Of a DNA stretch of 64,000 nt, positions 35,676 to 48,430 are shown in pieces; the first letter of the stretch is position 1; each line of letters starts with the position of its first letter. The notes beneath the pieces are model-generated. The model was not told the origin of the DNA. It was given only the letters and a program-made list of their open reading frames with translations, and did not search any database. Made by a program: the position numbers and the translations under genes. Origin of the DNA: Anagrus nilaparvatae (lineage: Eukaryota; Arthropoda; Insecta; Hymenoptera; Mymaridae); NCBI GenBank assembly GCA_022575985.1, contig JAKSXM010000014.1, positions 4,588,001 through 4,652,000 of the forward strand, given 5' to 3'.

Positions 35676-38600
35676 CCCTATCGAAGGATTGCATATGCAA
35701 CATTTTAAAAAAAATGTTAAAAAAATGTTAAAAAATAAAGGATTTAAGATTCGGGAGTAAAAAACGATTTTCGGTAAAAAAATTATATTTCTAACCGAAA
35801 AACAGTTTTTCGGAAGTTATAGATTACAGGCAGTAAAAATTTGATACTTAAGTATAAAAATAATATTCTTACTATATAAAAGGATCACAACGCCAATACT
35901 TATGATATTTGAGTATAAGTTTTCATAATTTTAACCTGACAAAATTTTTCGGGAATCCAATATGGCGGACCAAAAAATAAATAAATAGAAGAAATAGCAT
36001 TTATACTCAATCAAGGGGTTTTCGGGGACAGCAAATATAATATTTCAATTAAAATTTTTAATTATTTACCCTGAAGTGAATTTTCGGGAACCCAATATGG
36101 CAGAACGAAAAATTGAAAAAATAGCATTTTTACTCAATCAGGGAGTTTTTGGGGACAGTAAATATTATATTTCAATATACAATTTTAATTATGTACCCTG
36201 AAATGAATTTTCGGGAATCCAATATGGCGGAACAAAAAATTGAAAAAAAATAGCATTTTTACTAAATCAAGGGGTTTTTGGGGACAGTAAATATTATATT
36301 TCAAGAAAAAATTTTAATTATTTACCCTGAAGTGAATTTTTGGGAATCCAATTTGGCGGACCGGAAAATTGAATAAATAAAAGAAATAGCATTTATACTT
36401 TATCAGGGTGTTTTTTCGGGGACAGCAAATATAACATTGCAGTAAAAATTTTAATTTTTTACCCTCATGTGAAATTTCGGGAATCCAATATGGCGGAACA
36501 AAAAATTGAAAAAAAAAATAGCATTTTTACTCAATCAAGGGGTTTTTTGGGACAGTAAATATTATATTTCAAGAAAAAATTTTAATTATTTACCCTAAAT
36601 TGAATTTTCGGGAATCAAATATGGCGGACCGAAAAAATGAATAAATAAAAGAAATATCATTTATTCTCCATCAGGGGGTTTTTCGGGGACAGCAAATATA
36701 ACATTGCAGTAAAAAATTTTAATTTTTTACCCTCATGTGAAATTTCGGGGATCCAATATGGCGGAACAAAAAACTGACAAAAAATAGCATTTTTACTCAT
36801 TCAAGGGGTTTTTGGGAACAGTAAATATTATATTTCAAGAAAAAATTTTAATTATTTACCCTGAATTGAATTTTCGGGAATCCAATATGGCGGACCGAAA
36901 AATTGAATAAACAAAAGAAATAGCATTTATACTCTATCATGGTGTTTTTCGGGGACAGTAAATATAACATTGCAGTAAAAATTTTAATTTTTTACCCTCA
37001 TGTGAAATTTCGGGGATCCAATATGGCGGAACAAAAAACTGAAAAAATTAGCATTTTTACTCAATCAAGGGGTTTTTGGGGACAGTAAATATTATATTTC
37101 AGTTAAAATTTTTAATTATTTACCCTGAAGTGAATTTTCGGGAATCCAATATGGCGGAACAAAAAACTGAAAAAATGAGCATTTTTACTCAATCAAGGGG
37201 TTTTTGGGGACAGTAAATATTATATTTCAAGAAAAAATTTTAAGTATTTACCCTGAAGTGAATTTTCGGGAATCCAATATGGCGGACCGAAAAATTGAAT
37301 AAATAAAAGAAATAGCATTTATACTCCATCAGGGGGTTTTTCGGGGACAGCAAATATAACATTGCAGTAAAAAATGGTAATTTTTTACCCTCATGTGAAA
37401 CTTCGGGGATCCAATACGGCGGAACGAAAAATAGAAAAAATAAAAGAAATATTATTTATACTCAATTAAAAGGTTTTCTAGGACAGTAAATAAAATATTG
37501 CAGTAAAAATTTTTAATTTTTTATCCTCATGGGAAATTTTGGGAATCCAATATGGCGGAACGAAAAATTGAAAAAAAAAGAAATAGCTCTCATTACATTC
37601 ATCCAAGGGGTTTCTGGGGTCAGAAAATATGATTTTTTAGTAAAAATTTTTAATTTTTAACACTATGTGAAATTTTGGGAATCCAATATGGTAGGCCGAA
37701 AAATTGAAAAAAAAAAGAAATAGCATTATGCTAAATAAAGGGGTTTTTGGGGTCAACACATGATATTTCAGTAAAAGTTTTCAATTTTTCACCTCATAGT
37801 AATCTTTCGGGAAACCAGTATGGCGGACCTAGAAACTAAAAAAAAATGAAATAGCATTTATACTCGGGTTTTCGGGGACATTAAATATTATTTTTCTTAA
37901 TAAATTTTCAATTTTTACCCGCAAGTAATTTTTTGGGAACAGAATATGGTGTACCGAAAAACTATACAAAAAATGAAGTAGCATTTATACTCATTCAAAG
38001 GGTTTTTGGGAACCAATATGGTGGACCTAAAAGCTAAAAAAAAAGATAATAACTTCTTTACTCAATCCAGTTGTTTCCAGGATCAGTGAATGTAACATTT
38101 CTGTACAAATTTCCATATTTTCCCATGATGAAAATTGTAGGAAATTTAAGATGGTGGCAAAAAAATTGTAGATGAAGAAATTATTATTTTTGCTCAAAAA
38201 TGGAGATTTCAGCTTCAGTAAGTATGATATTTCAATTAAAATTTTTATTTTTTTAATCCAATATAAATTTTTTGTAATCCAAAATGCCGGAAAAAAAACG
38301 GATAAGAAGAAATTATCATCTTTACTCAGTCAAGAAGCTTCAGCAAATTTGATATTTTAATAATAATTTTTATATTTTGGTCCGCTATATCGAATATAGC
38401 TGACCAAAAAACTGAATCAAAATAAAAATATCGTTTTTAAACAAGCGATGACTTTTTGGGTTCAGTTATAAGTATGATATTTCAATTAAAATTTTTAATT
38501 TTGTTTAACGCAATATATTGTTCGGAATCTAAGATGGTGGACCGAGAAACTAAAAAATAAATGAAAATTTTAATTAAAAAGTCAAAGCTTTTCACTAATT

Positions 38601-41127
38601 GGTTCCAAAAAATAAAAACGAAATGTAAATATTTACTTGTTTAAACAAGTACGTCATGTTAACTGTTTGAAATTGTTGGTTCACTAAAGACTGATTTTCA
38701 AGATCAGGATCTCAACTTGGATCTAAATTTTTTATCTTTTCCTACTTTACTTTATTTAAAAATATCCAAATTACTCCAGTCGAAATGCGGGTTTGGGGTC
38801 AAAATCTGTTGACAGGATGAGATTTGTTCTACTATGTTTTTGGGGTAGCTAAATTCGTATCCAATGCCCAATAGGATTGGAAAATAGGGGAACACCTTTA
38901 AATCAGCATAAATTATCCTTTTATAGGGGTTTAGTTGAAAATCTCAAAAGTAAAGCTGATATAATTTTATTTTTTTAACATAGTTTTTATGTATTTATAA
39001 ATTTAGGGGTTGTTTTTGCCCCCCCCCCCCCGGGGGAATAGAGGGGGAATGGTAGGTTACATTTTATATGATACTTAAAATGCCATAAAATATTTTTAAA
39101 TGCTTGACTCTCTACAAATGAAAGTAAATAAATTTAGGAGTTATTTTCAACCTCTAGAATTAGCCCATATATCCTAATTTTGGTAATTACAAAAAAAATT
39201 GCAATATCTTCTTAAGGTGGCTCACGGTTTTAGGTCCGTATATTTTAGGGTGACATCAGAGAGGGCATAACTAATATAATTAATTAAATTTTATTATTTG
39301 TTTTATAGATACGTGATAATATTTAGAAGTTATTATTCATAATAATGAATTTTCTTGTATAATGAGTTCGTTATAAACAAAATTTTAAAAATTCAAAACA
39401 TTTTATTAAAAGGGGCCCACTACTAAAATTATCTGTTTATAATTTGTTCGGCAACTATTGTATTTTTTTCTTGGAAAAGTTTCTATAAAGGCTATTTAAT
39501 ATTTTTTTGAGTTTTTCGGTCCGCCTTACTGGAAACCTCAAAAATTAATTTAAGGTAAAAAAAATAAAAATATTTAATTGAGATATCATACTTACTGAAC
39601 CTAAAACCTCCTTTATTGAGTTCAAACGATAACTTCTTGATCTATAAATTTTTGCCACCAATTTTTCAGCAGGGTAAAAAGTTAAAATTTTATACTGCAA
39701 TATTATATTTGCTATCCCCGAAAAACCCCTCGATTGAACATAAATGCTATTTCTTTTATTTATTCAAGTTTTCAGGCGACATATTGGATTCCCGAAAATT
39801 TATTCCAGGGTACATAATTATTTTTTCTTGAAATATAATATTTAATGTCCCCAAAAACCCCCTGATTGAGTAAAAATGCTATTTTTTTCAATTTTTTGTT
39901 CCGCCACATTGGATTCCCAAAATTTCACATCAGGGTAAAAAGTTAAAATTTTATACTGCAATATTATATTTGCTATCCCCGAAAAACCCCTCGATTGAGC
40001 ATAAATGCTATTTCTTTTATTTATTTAATTTTCCGGTCCGCCATATTGGATTCCCGAAAATTCACTTCAGGGTAAATAATTAAAATTTTTTCTTGAAATA
40101 TAATATTTACTGTACCCAAAAACCCCTTGATTGAGTAAAAATGCTATTTTTTTTCAATTTTTTGTTCCGTCATATTGGATTCCCGAAAATTCATTTTAGG
40201 GTAAATAATTAAAATTTTTTCTTGAAATATAATATTTACTATCCCCAAAAACCCTTTGTTTGAGTAAAAATGCTATTTTTTTTTCAACTATTGTTCCGCC
40301 ATATTGGATTCCCGAAATTTCACATCAGGGTAAAATTTAAAATTTTTTACTGCAATGTTTTATTTGCTCTCCCCGAAAAACCCCCTGATGGCGTATAAAT
40401 GCTATTTCTTTTATTTATTCAATTTTTCGGTCCGCCATATTGGATTCCCGAAAATTTACTTCAGGGTAAATAATTAAAATTTTTCTTGAAATATAATATT
40501 TACTGTCCCCAAAAACCCCTTGATTGTGTAAAAATGATTTTTTTTTTGAATTTTTTGTTCTGCCATATTGGATCCCCGAAATTTCACATGAGGGTAAAAA
40601 ATTAAAATTTTTTACTGCAATGTTATATTTGCTGTCCCCGAAAAACCCCTTCATTGGGTATAATTGCTATTTCTTTTATTTATTCAATTTTTCGGTCCTC
40701 CATATTGGATTCCCGAAAATTCACTTCAGGGTAAATAATTAAAAATTTCAATTGAAATATTATATTTGCTGTCCCCGAAAACCCCTTGATTGAGTATAAA
40801 TGCAATTTCTTCTATTTATTCAATTTTTCGGTCCGCCATATTGGATTCCCGAAAAATTATGTCAGGTTAAAATTATGAAAAATTATACTCAAATATCATA
40901 AGTATTGGCGTTATGATCCTTTTATATAGTAAGAATATTATTTTTATACTTAAGTATCAAATTTTTACTGCCTGTAATCTATAACTTCCGAAAAACTGTT
41001 TTTCGGTTAGAAATATAATTTTTTTTACCGAAAATCGTTTTTTTACTCCCGAATCTTAAATCCTTTATTTTTTAACATTTTTTAAACATTTTTTTAAAAA
41101 TGTTGCATATGCAATCCTTCGATAGGG
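35676..41127. mobile_element. Large foldback element with ~130-bp tandem repeats in both arms, 5.45 kb
   Basis: The termini CCCTATCGAAGGATTGCATA... and the reverse complement ending ...CGATAGGG bracket the element. The outer ~260 bp of each end are a clean inverted repeat (landmarks gcatatgcaac, ttttcggaagttatagatta, taagtattggcgtt). Inside, the left arm (about 35940-38150) holds some 17 copies and the right arm (about 39640-40860) about 10 inverted copies of a ~130-bp unit: 'CCAATATGGCGGACC' or 'CCAATATGGCGGAAC', 'atagcattt(a/t)tactcaatcaa', 'ggggttttt.gggacag', 'attttaatt.tttaccct'. Copies decay toward the centre (38150-39600), which is unique, AT-rich and includes a C-run. No transposase. 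AT dinucleotides flank both ends, but the target duplication is not certain. All short frames inside read through repeats. Confidence 0.88.
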
Positions 41128-41350
41128 ATATGATTTAATATAACTTCACTTTATTGATTATAATTATAAAAGTATAAGTCTACAAGTCAAGTAACTAATA
41201 ATAGGTAGTACAGCATGGAGATAGACATCCAATACAAAAAAGCGTCAGTCTCGTCACGTCCTATTACCGGACGTGTCCTTACTTATTTTTGAAAATCACG
41301 AGGTGGAATCTATGCAATTTACGTTGCATAAATCTCTCCTACTCTACGTT
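41128..41350 (-). repeat. LTR fragment, part 2 (other side of the foldback)
   Basis: Sequence after the foldback ('cactttattgattataatta', 'aagtataagtctacaagtc') loosely continues the minus-strand LTR pattern of the part at 35464-35675. I infer one old LTR split by the insertion. The far LTR end (a CGTAACA terminus) was not found before 41814. Confidence 0.4.
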
Positions 41351-41814
41351 ATAGCTTTTGGTCTCACGCTATTATGCTAGATCACTATCAGCGGTAATGA
41401 AATTACGGGTTTCTATGTTGTCTGTGACGTTTATACGAATATCGGATGTATGGTTTATCATTCATAAATATCAAATATTAGGGATTACAAAAACTACCAT
41501 AAGGAACACTAAATCAAGCAAATCATTGCTGAATTTTTATTAGCCACTATATTAAAAATTTATCATATAATCTTTTCAATATTTTATTTTAGCTTTTGGC
41601 TATTCCGGACAGGCCTAGGGAATATATACTTTTTTTTAAAATTCAATGGGGTATGACCTTGTTGGGCTATTATAAAATAAAAAACAAATTTATTTTTTAT
41701 TCTAATGCTTTGTTATCTGACCGATGACCTTATCAATGACCTTTCTTAAACAATAAAAATTTCATTTAACAACATATTTTAAAAAAATTATTATATATAT
41801 AAAAATAAAATTAA
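41351..41814. other. Spacer
   Basis: No gene recognised. Mixed composition up to about 41550, then AT-rich to the start of the next transposon. Confidence 0.5.
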
Positions 41815-44800
41815 AGACTACTGCGGAATAAGGTATGGTTTACGGCCCCAGCATATTTTTTGCATTTTTTTGGCTCAATTTGATGATTTATGATAAAAAA
41901 TAAGATTCCGAGGGTCGGCACCCCCCCACCCCCCCTGCGTTCACCTGGGGGGGTTGAAACGTGTTTTGGACTCCAAAATTAATATCTCCGGACCGAATCA
42001 TCCGATTGGGGCGTGGTTGGTGTCAAAATTTTCGTATTAAAAAATTACACCAGAAAAAAATTGGTTTTAATATTTTTCAACTCGTTTTGAGGTTCAAAAC
42101 GTCGAAAAACGTCATTTTTAGCTTTTTTGACGGTCTAAAAATTGAGATATCTCAGGATAGAGGAAAAACTCCTTTTTTTCGCGCTCAGGGGAACTTTGTC
42201 TAAGACTACTTTTCAAAATTCCGTCGGAAAAATGGCAACTTTTACGGTGCGTCACTCGCAATTGACGATTATGTAAAACAAATCGTTTTTTATTTTTGCT
42301 TATTTTAACATACCATTATAATAATTGATTTTAAATCAAAAATTAGCTTTCATATGATCTTTTCTATGTTTTTCTTATATTTTTTACATATAAAAACGAT
42401 ATATTACCTATACTTTACTTTAGGAATTCATTTATTTCCTAAAATCTCTTTTAATTTTCGCGATATAATACCTATTTTTCGCTATGAATAATAGTATAAA
42501 AATAATGAAAATACTAACATTTTTATTTTTAATATTTATTTTGAAGTATATGATTAATTCTTACATCTAGTATTAAATTATTTTATAAATAATGACAAAA
42601 ATAACTAATCAACTTATTGAATTATAAAATGTTTTAAAAAAAATTTTTTATTGATTCAATTCATTGAAGGAAAAAATTTTTAGCATTGGTTTTATATTTA
42701 TAAGGTGACAATTTTTAATTAAATAGTACTGAAGAAGGCGTCTGAAAAAGCAATAATATTTTTATAATTTACCTTCTTACCTATCTTATATAGCTTATTA
42801 TTGTAATTACCTAATTTAATCTTCCAAATCACTGTCTTCATTTATTACTGTAACGATTTCCTCAGTATCAAAAATATTATTTAAAAAAACAGCTGGTCTA
42901 AAAATTTCATCTTTGTATCTTGCAAAACATAAGTAATATATAATTGCTGCCACATGACAGCAGCTTCCTACAGTGCGATCTCCATTTGGACAATCACAGC
43001 AATATCTATGAATCCCATCAATATTGTCAAAATTAGGTATGTAATCTATGTGTACTTTATAATATTTAGATTTTTTATGACGTGAGCGAACTTTAAATTG
43101 CAAAATATTGTTATCTGCTTTTAAATATTTTGCATGAATCAAATTGTCTTCTTCATCTAGGATTTCTGCTAAATAGCATACAGCCTGAGATAGTTGGTAG
43201 GTACCAGTAAAAAATAATTTTAAATCAGAAATACTTAATTTTGGGAAATCTTGCAGTGAGTGAAGATAAACTTCCTCTCGTATTATATCTTCCTTCTTTT
43301 ACTTTATTTGATAAAGTATTTACCATATCTTTTCTTATTTTCATTCGCTCTACTATCTCATTTGTCATTGTCACGTCTGTTGCTAACCTTTTTCCAAACT
43401 TATTATGTAAATAATTAGCTATTTTAACGTAAGATTCAAGCCTTGGGAGAGATTTATTTGGATATTCATCGTGAAGAAGTTTATGTTTCTTACCAATCAT
43501 TCCGTGCACCACTTTAACTGCAAACCTTATTTTAGTAACAAATCTTATCAAATATCTTAACAAATATCGTTAGATTCAGTAGTCGTAAGTTGTGCTCTTT
43601 TCCCTTTTAAAGCAGGCATGTATACTTTGTATCCTTCATTTTTAATCTCATCTACAACATCTCTGAAACCACGATCAACTATAAAAATATCCCCTTCTCT
43701 CAAAAGATTTTTAAACGATGCATTTCCTTTTAAAATACTTCTCAAAATTTCTGCGTCATTCATATCGGCAGAATAAATTTGAGGAACATCAAGAACAAAA
43801 CCATCTGTTGTGCAAATGGTAAATGGTTTTGCTAAATTGTTTTTTTTATGCAAGGAATATGATCGTCTTTGGTAACTATTATTTTTACTTTTTTGATGAT
43901 TTACGTATGTGCCATCAAATATCAAAATCAATTCATCTATTATATTGTACAACTTTTTTGCTACTTCTGTTGTATGACTGACAATTAAATCGCTTCTAGA
44001 GCAAGAATTAAAACCAAATTTATCAGGTAAAATATCTTTTTCAAAAGCTTTTATTACTGAATCACAGGTATCGGATACAAGTTGATGAGAGTTTAATTTA
44101 AAAATTTTAGATATCAAAGGGTCTGAGTTTCCAGTACGTAATTTCACCAAGAAAATGACTAAAGCTTGTAAAGAATTTCTGTTTGAAGAATTCCTAAGAG
44201 AAATAAGCAATTTTTCAATTTCTTCTATTTGAGTCCATGTAAAAACTTTAACATCTTCATCTGAAAGAAATTTGTTTTTCACGTCAAAATTAATTCCCTT
44301 TACACTACCATCAATAAAGGTATCTAAAAAATAAGTTATCTCAGAAGGAGTTAATAGACTTGAATTTGAATAAATTTTTAACTCTTTTGCAATGATAGCA
44401 ATAAGGGTTGTTCTTATCAAATGATCTTCACAGCATCTATTTCCGTCTGGCACATAAATTTTATAATTTCGAAAAACCTGTAACCTGGTTTCTTTAGGGA
44501 CTACAATCATAGGTTTAGAAGTTTGAAGGCTAAAACAGCATTTTCGGTGAGTTAAAATAACTATTTTAAATGGAAGCTCAACAAGCTCTTTGTCCGCATT
44601 TGTACAATAATTTCTTTCAGGTAACAAAAATGCACTTCCCGAGTCAAGCCTTGTGATATTTGATTGAATAGATAAACCAGATACAGACTTTATTAATTCT
44701 AAATTTTTTTTGTATTCTAAATTTTCTTTCAGTATTCGACCTTTGTTAGTAACACACGGGTCAGAAAAATTGGTTTTTAAATTATTTTTAGCTGATCGAA

Positions 44801-47091
44801 GTTTATTTACTATTGGAGAATAATTGGCAGTAGACGTATTTTGTGGTGGATTATCAGAATCAAGTAATTGTGGAGTTAAAATCATTACATTATTTGAAGA
44901 TTGTTCTTGTTCACTCTTTTTCTTAGATATATTTAATTGTAATTTAAAATAACAATCAGGACATAGCTTATCATTTGTATTCGCAGTTATTTGGTAATCA
45001 TTTTTCAATAAATCTCTTATTGGCACAGTAGTATATTTAAGTAAATTTGAGGCCCATCTTCGAAGAATCTTTCCACAGCAAATACATGGTGTATTATTAA
45101 AATTGTTTTCAGTAATCTGAAAGTTATTTTATTTTCACGTTAATTTAGTTAAACTGCAAAAAGTTATATGATTGTGATTTAAAAAAATTGCATTACATGG
45201 AAAAAAAATAAAAGAAAAGGGTTTTAAAAATTAAGCAAATGCTTTTTTGAAATTATTTTAATTTAAAGGATGCTATAGTTTAATTTTCAAATTTCAGATT
45301 TTTAAAAATGGATAACTCAAAAAGAATAAATAGAAACAGCGTTTTCATGATGTTTTAAATGTTCCATTTCATAAAATATATTATTATTTTTTTGAAAATA
45401 AAATTTTTCATTCAAGAAAGCTTTTTAATTATTATTTATTTAGTACAATACAAAAATTTTTGTACAATACGATAATTTTTAAGTATAGGTATAACTTCTT
45501 ATACCTTAGTGTAGGTATACAACTACTTTATATACCTATACGTTGAATCTCTCATTTTCTACTATAAATATTTAATTTATAAAAATCAATATACCTCAAA
45601 AGGTAGCAGATCATTTGATATTGATGTTTCAGGACTGGAATCATCTTTTTCCATGTCGTTTTTGGTATATGTGCTTTCTAGATTTTTCGCTTCTAAGAAA
45701 TAAAATTATAATCAATTAATAAAAGGATAATTTACTGCAGTGAAATATATAATTATTATTACTTAAAACAAAAGTACGTCTACGGCATTTCTCACATAAA
45801 GTGTTTCCTTGAATTACGTCTTTATTTAAAATAATTGAAAGAAACTCTGTGTGTTCACTTTTTACAACCATATTTCCTTTCTTATGCAACAAAACGTATA
45901 TTCCACATCTTACACAAGGAATTTTAACATCTGGGTTTAATCTTCTAATTTTATTAGCTGGTTCTTCCATGTTTAAAAAAAACTAATTCTAAAAAATTAG
46001 CAATTTTTATATTTTTATCTGTATACTAAAAAGTATATAAATGCCGTACCTTTACTAATTTAAAAAAAATTCCTTCACTTTTCTATGAAAACTGTCTTTA
46101 GAATTTCCAAGAATTTTTAAGTATGACGTAACAATTTATTATTTGGAATATTATTTCGTTAATTAAAATAATATAAGAAAATGAAGGGTTTAATTTGCTT
46201 ATAAATAAGTTTCTGACACCAACAAACAACTTAATAATTAAAACCGCCACGCAGTTATAGCGACATCAATTCAAAATAGCTGTACTAAATTACGCGCGGG
46301 AGTTTTAAAATTTTGTATTATATTAAAGTCATTAAATATGCCTATAAAATAATGTTTTCTTATATTTATCTCACTATAAAGATTTAAAATAAAAATGTTA
46401 GTATTTTCATTATTTTTATTCATAGCGAAAAATAGGTATTATATCGCGAAAATTAAAAGAGATTTTAGGAAATAAATGAATTCCTAAAGTAAAGTATAGG
46501 TAATATATCGTTTTTATATGTAAAACATATAAGAAAAACATAGAAAAGATCATATGAAAGCTAATTTTTGATTTAAAATCAATTATTATAATGGTATGTT
46601 AAAATAAGCAAAAATAAAAAACGATTTGTTTTACATAATCGTCAATTGCGAGTGACGCACCGTAAAAGTTGCCATTTTTCCGACGGAATTTTAAAAAGTA
46701 GTCTTAGACAAAGTTCCCCTGAGCGCGAAAAAAAGGAGTTTTTCCTCTATCCTGAGATATCTCAATTTTTAGACCGTCAAAAAAGCTAAAAATGACGTTT
46801 TTCGACGTTTTGAACCTCAAAACGAGTTGAAAAATATTAAAACCAATTTTTTTCTGGTGTAATTTTTTAATACGAAAATTTTGACACCAACCACCCCCAA
46901 TCGGATGATTCGGTCCGGAGATATTAATTTTGGAGTCCAAAACACGTTTCAACCCCCCCAAGTGAACGCAGGGGGGGTGGGGGGGTGCCAACCCTCGGAA
47001 TCTTATTTTTTATCATAAATCATCAAATTGAGCCAAAAAAATGCGAAAAATATGCTGGGGCCGTAAACCATACCTTATTCCGCAGTAGTCT
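41815..47091 (-). mobile_element. DNA transposon with ~0.7 kb TIRs carrying a DDE/SWIM transposase, 5.3 kb
   Basis: The ends AGACTACTGCGGAATAAGG and their reverse complement lie at 41815 and 47091, and inverted similarity continues for ~700 bp (to about 42530 and from about 46370). The TIRs include long C/G runs (cacccccccacccccc) and landmarks such as 'tccggaccgaatcatccg'. TTAA precedes the left end, while TTGT follows the right end, so a clean target duplication is not visible. Coding exons on the minus strand fill the interior (45970 down to 42816). Long TIRs plus a SWIM finger recall MULE-like elements, but I do not assign a superfamily. Confidence 0.88.
42816..45970 (-). pseudogene. Zinc-finger/DDE/SWIM transposase gene with two frameshifts
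   Basis: Inferred exons on the minus strand: 45970 to about 45760 (CVRCG...CEKCRRR zinc ribbon, GT donor), about 45692-45599 (AG/GT bounded, acidic), then from about 45120 (CICCG...CPDCYF fingers) through 43557. The main frame carries the DDE core: LILIFDGTYVNHQKSKN, then QRRSYSLHKKNNLAKPFTIC, TDGFVLDV and DIFIVDRGFRD, ending TTTESNDIC. Reading resumes in another frame with RFVTKIRFAVKVVHGMIG (43563-43225) after a small local duplication around 43545-43560. A second 1-nt shift near 43285 leads into LSISDLKLFFTGTYQLSQAV and the SWIM finger CCDCPNGDRTVGSCCHVAAII (to 42816). The architecture matches a transposase family common in insect genomes. The two shifts make this copy probably inactive. 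Confidence 0.82.
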
Positions 47092-48411
47092 TTGTCATAC
47101 CAACTTTATGATTGTATATCTCAGCGATTACCTGAATTAAGGGGTTTCCTAATAAATGCCGCATACTTTCAAGTATATTAAAAGATATTTTAAATATAAA
47201 AAGTATTTATAAAATGTTAAAGGTGCCGAAAAAAAAGTAATTTTTTGAAAAATTGATAATTACAAAAATGTCTATGAAATTTGTATTATTTATTATTTTT
47301 GGCTCAAATTTTAGGTTTATGTCAATGTAATATATTGTGTCACTAAAACAATAAAAAAAAGAATCTCAATTAGCTTAAAAAAAAGTATTTATTTTGAAAA
47401 TAATTTTTGTTGTAGCAGATGTATTTTGTACTTTATTGTACATGGCTTTACTCAAATCTGCATCAGAAATTAATGACAAAGCTTCTAATTCTGAAACCTG
47501 GTTAGCACCATTTCCAGCAATTTTTTTCAGCTATTGAGCGAGCTGAAGTTTCATCCCTTATCTGACGAAAAATTCGAGCCCCTGACTTATTTCCAACAGC
47601 TTTCATGGATTTGAAATTATGATTATTTAAATTTTAAATTATGCTAATTTATATAACCAATACTTGTTTGTTCTGAGAAAAAAACATTTTTTTCTATGTG
47701 AAAAACTCGGAAAATTCCGGAAAATCATTAAGCTTGTGTTACCTGGTTATATTAGCAATCCAACTGGTTTAACCAAGTTATAATTAGAAAATGAGTTTCG
47801 GTTGTTCAAAAAATAAGAAAATTCCGGAAAATCAGGAAAATTCAATCTGATAAGCTTTAGAACATCTTGTCTTTCATGTAAAATTCCATAAAAATCATTT
47901 TTCTGGAAGTTACAGATTTTTCATGTTCTTTAACGTGAAAATTTTTTTTTTTTATTAGGGCCATCCTAACCTCCAAAACTTATTTCGTTAAAAATAAAAA
48001 TTTTTTTTGTGAGTTTTTCTTCATTTTTTTAACTTGAAAATACTTTGACTTTAAAGTTAAGAAAGATTAGTAATAAAATTATATTTTTGCGCATTTTCTT
48101 ATGAAATAATTGTTTTTTATTCAAATACGGAGGTCCAGAGAAAAAACATTCTTTTATAAAAAATTTTAAAATTTAAAACGATTTTTTTAAATATTTCATT
48201 GATATTTCTACCAGAACTCTTAAAATGAATAAAATTTAATTAAAAATTATTGTTACTTAACAAACATGTATGCCTGATTTAATTTCATCTTTTTTTATTA
48301 CATTACGGGGCAAATGAGTTTTTTTGAATAGTTAGCTACTCCACCAGCTTTTGTGATTTTTTTTTTTTAATTAGTTATGCTTTGATAATTTTACGTAGCT
48401 ATTATTTTACT
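47092..48411. other. AT-rich spacer with a small coding remnant
   Basis: Apart from the remnant at 47375-47606, no gene is seen. 47660-47960 repeats the motif 'aaaattccggaaaatca' several times. 48360-48370 is a T run. Confidence 0.5.
47375..47606 (-). pseudogene. Frameshifted C-terminal coding fragment, unknown product
   Basis: On the minus strand a frame from 47606 reads MKAVGNKSGARIFRQIRDET and then SARSIAEK. A run of seven A's then shifts frame by one. After that correction reading continues AGNGANQVSELEALSLISDA and on to NTSATTK before a TAA at 47375-47377. Codon content before and after the shift is clearly protein-like (helical, no low complexity). An AG dinucleotide just before the region could be a splice acceptor. 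I do not recognise the protein; it may be the last exon of a transposon or host gene. Confidence 0.5.
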
Positions 48412-48430
48412 AGGCATCCAAGTTTCAGTT

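Noticed and set aside
41961..46991. Matching 80- and 95-codon frames at 41961-42203 (+) and 46704-46991 (-)
   Set aside because: They are the two TIRs of one transposon read in opposite directions; no start context or domain.
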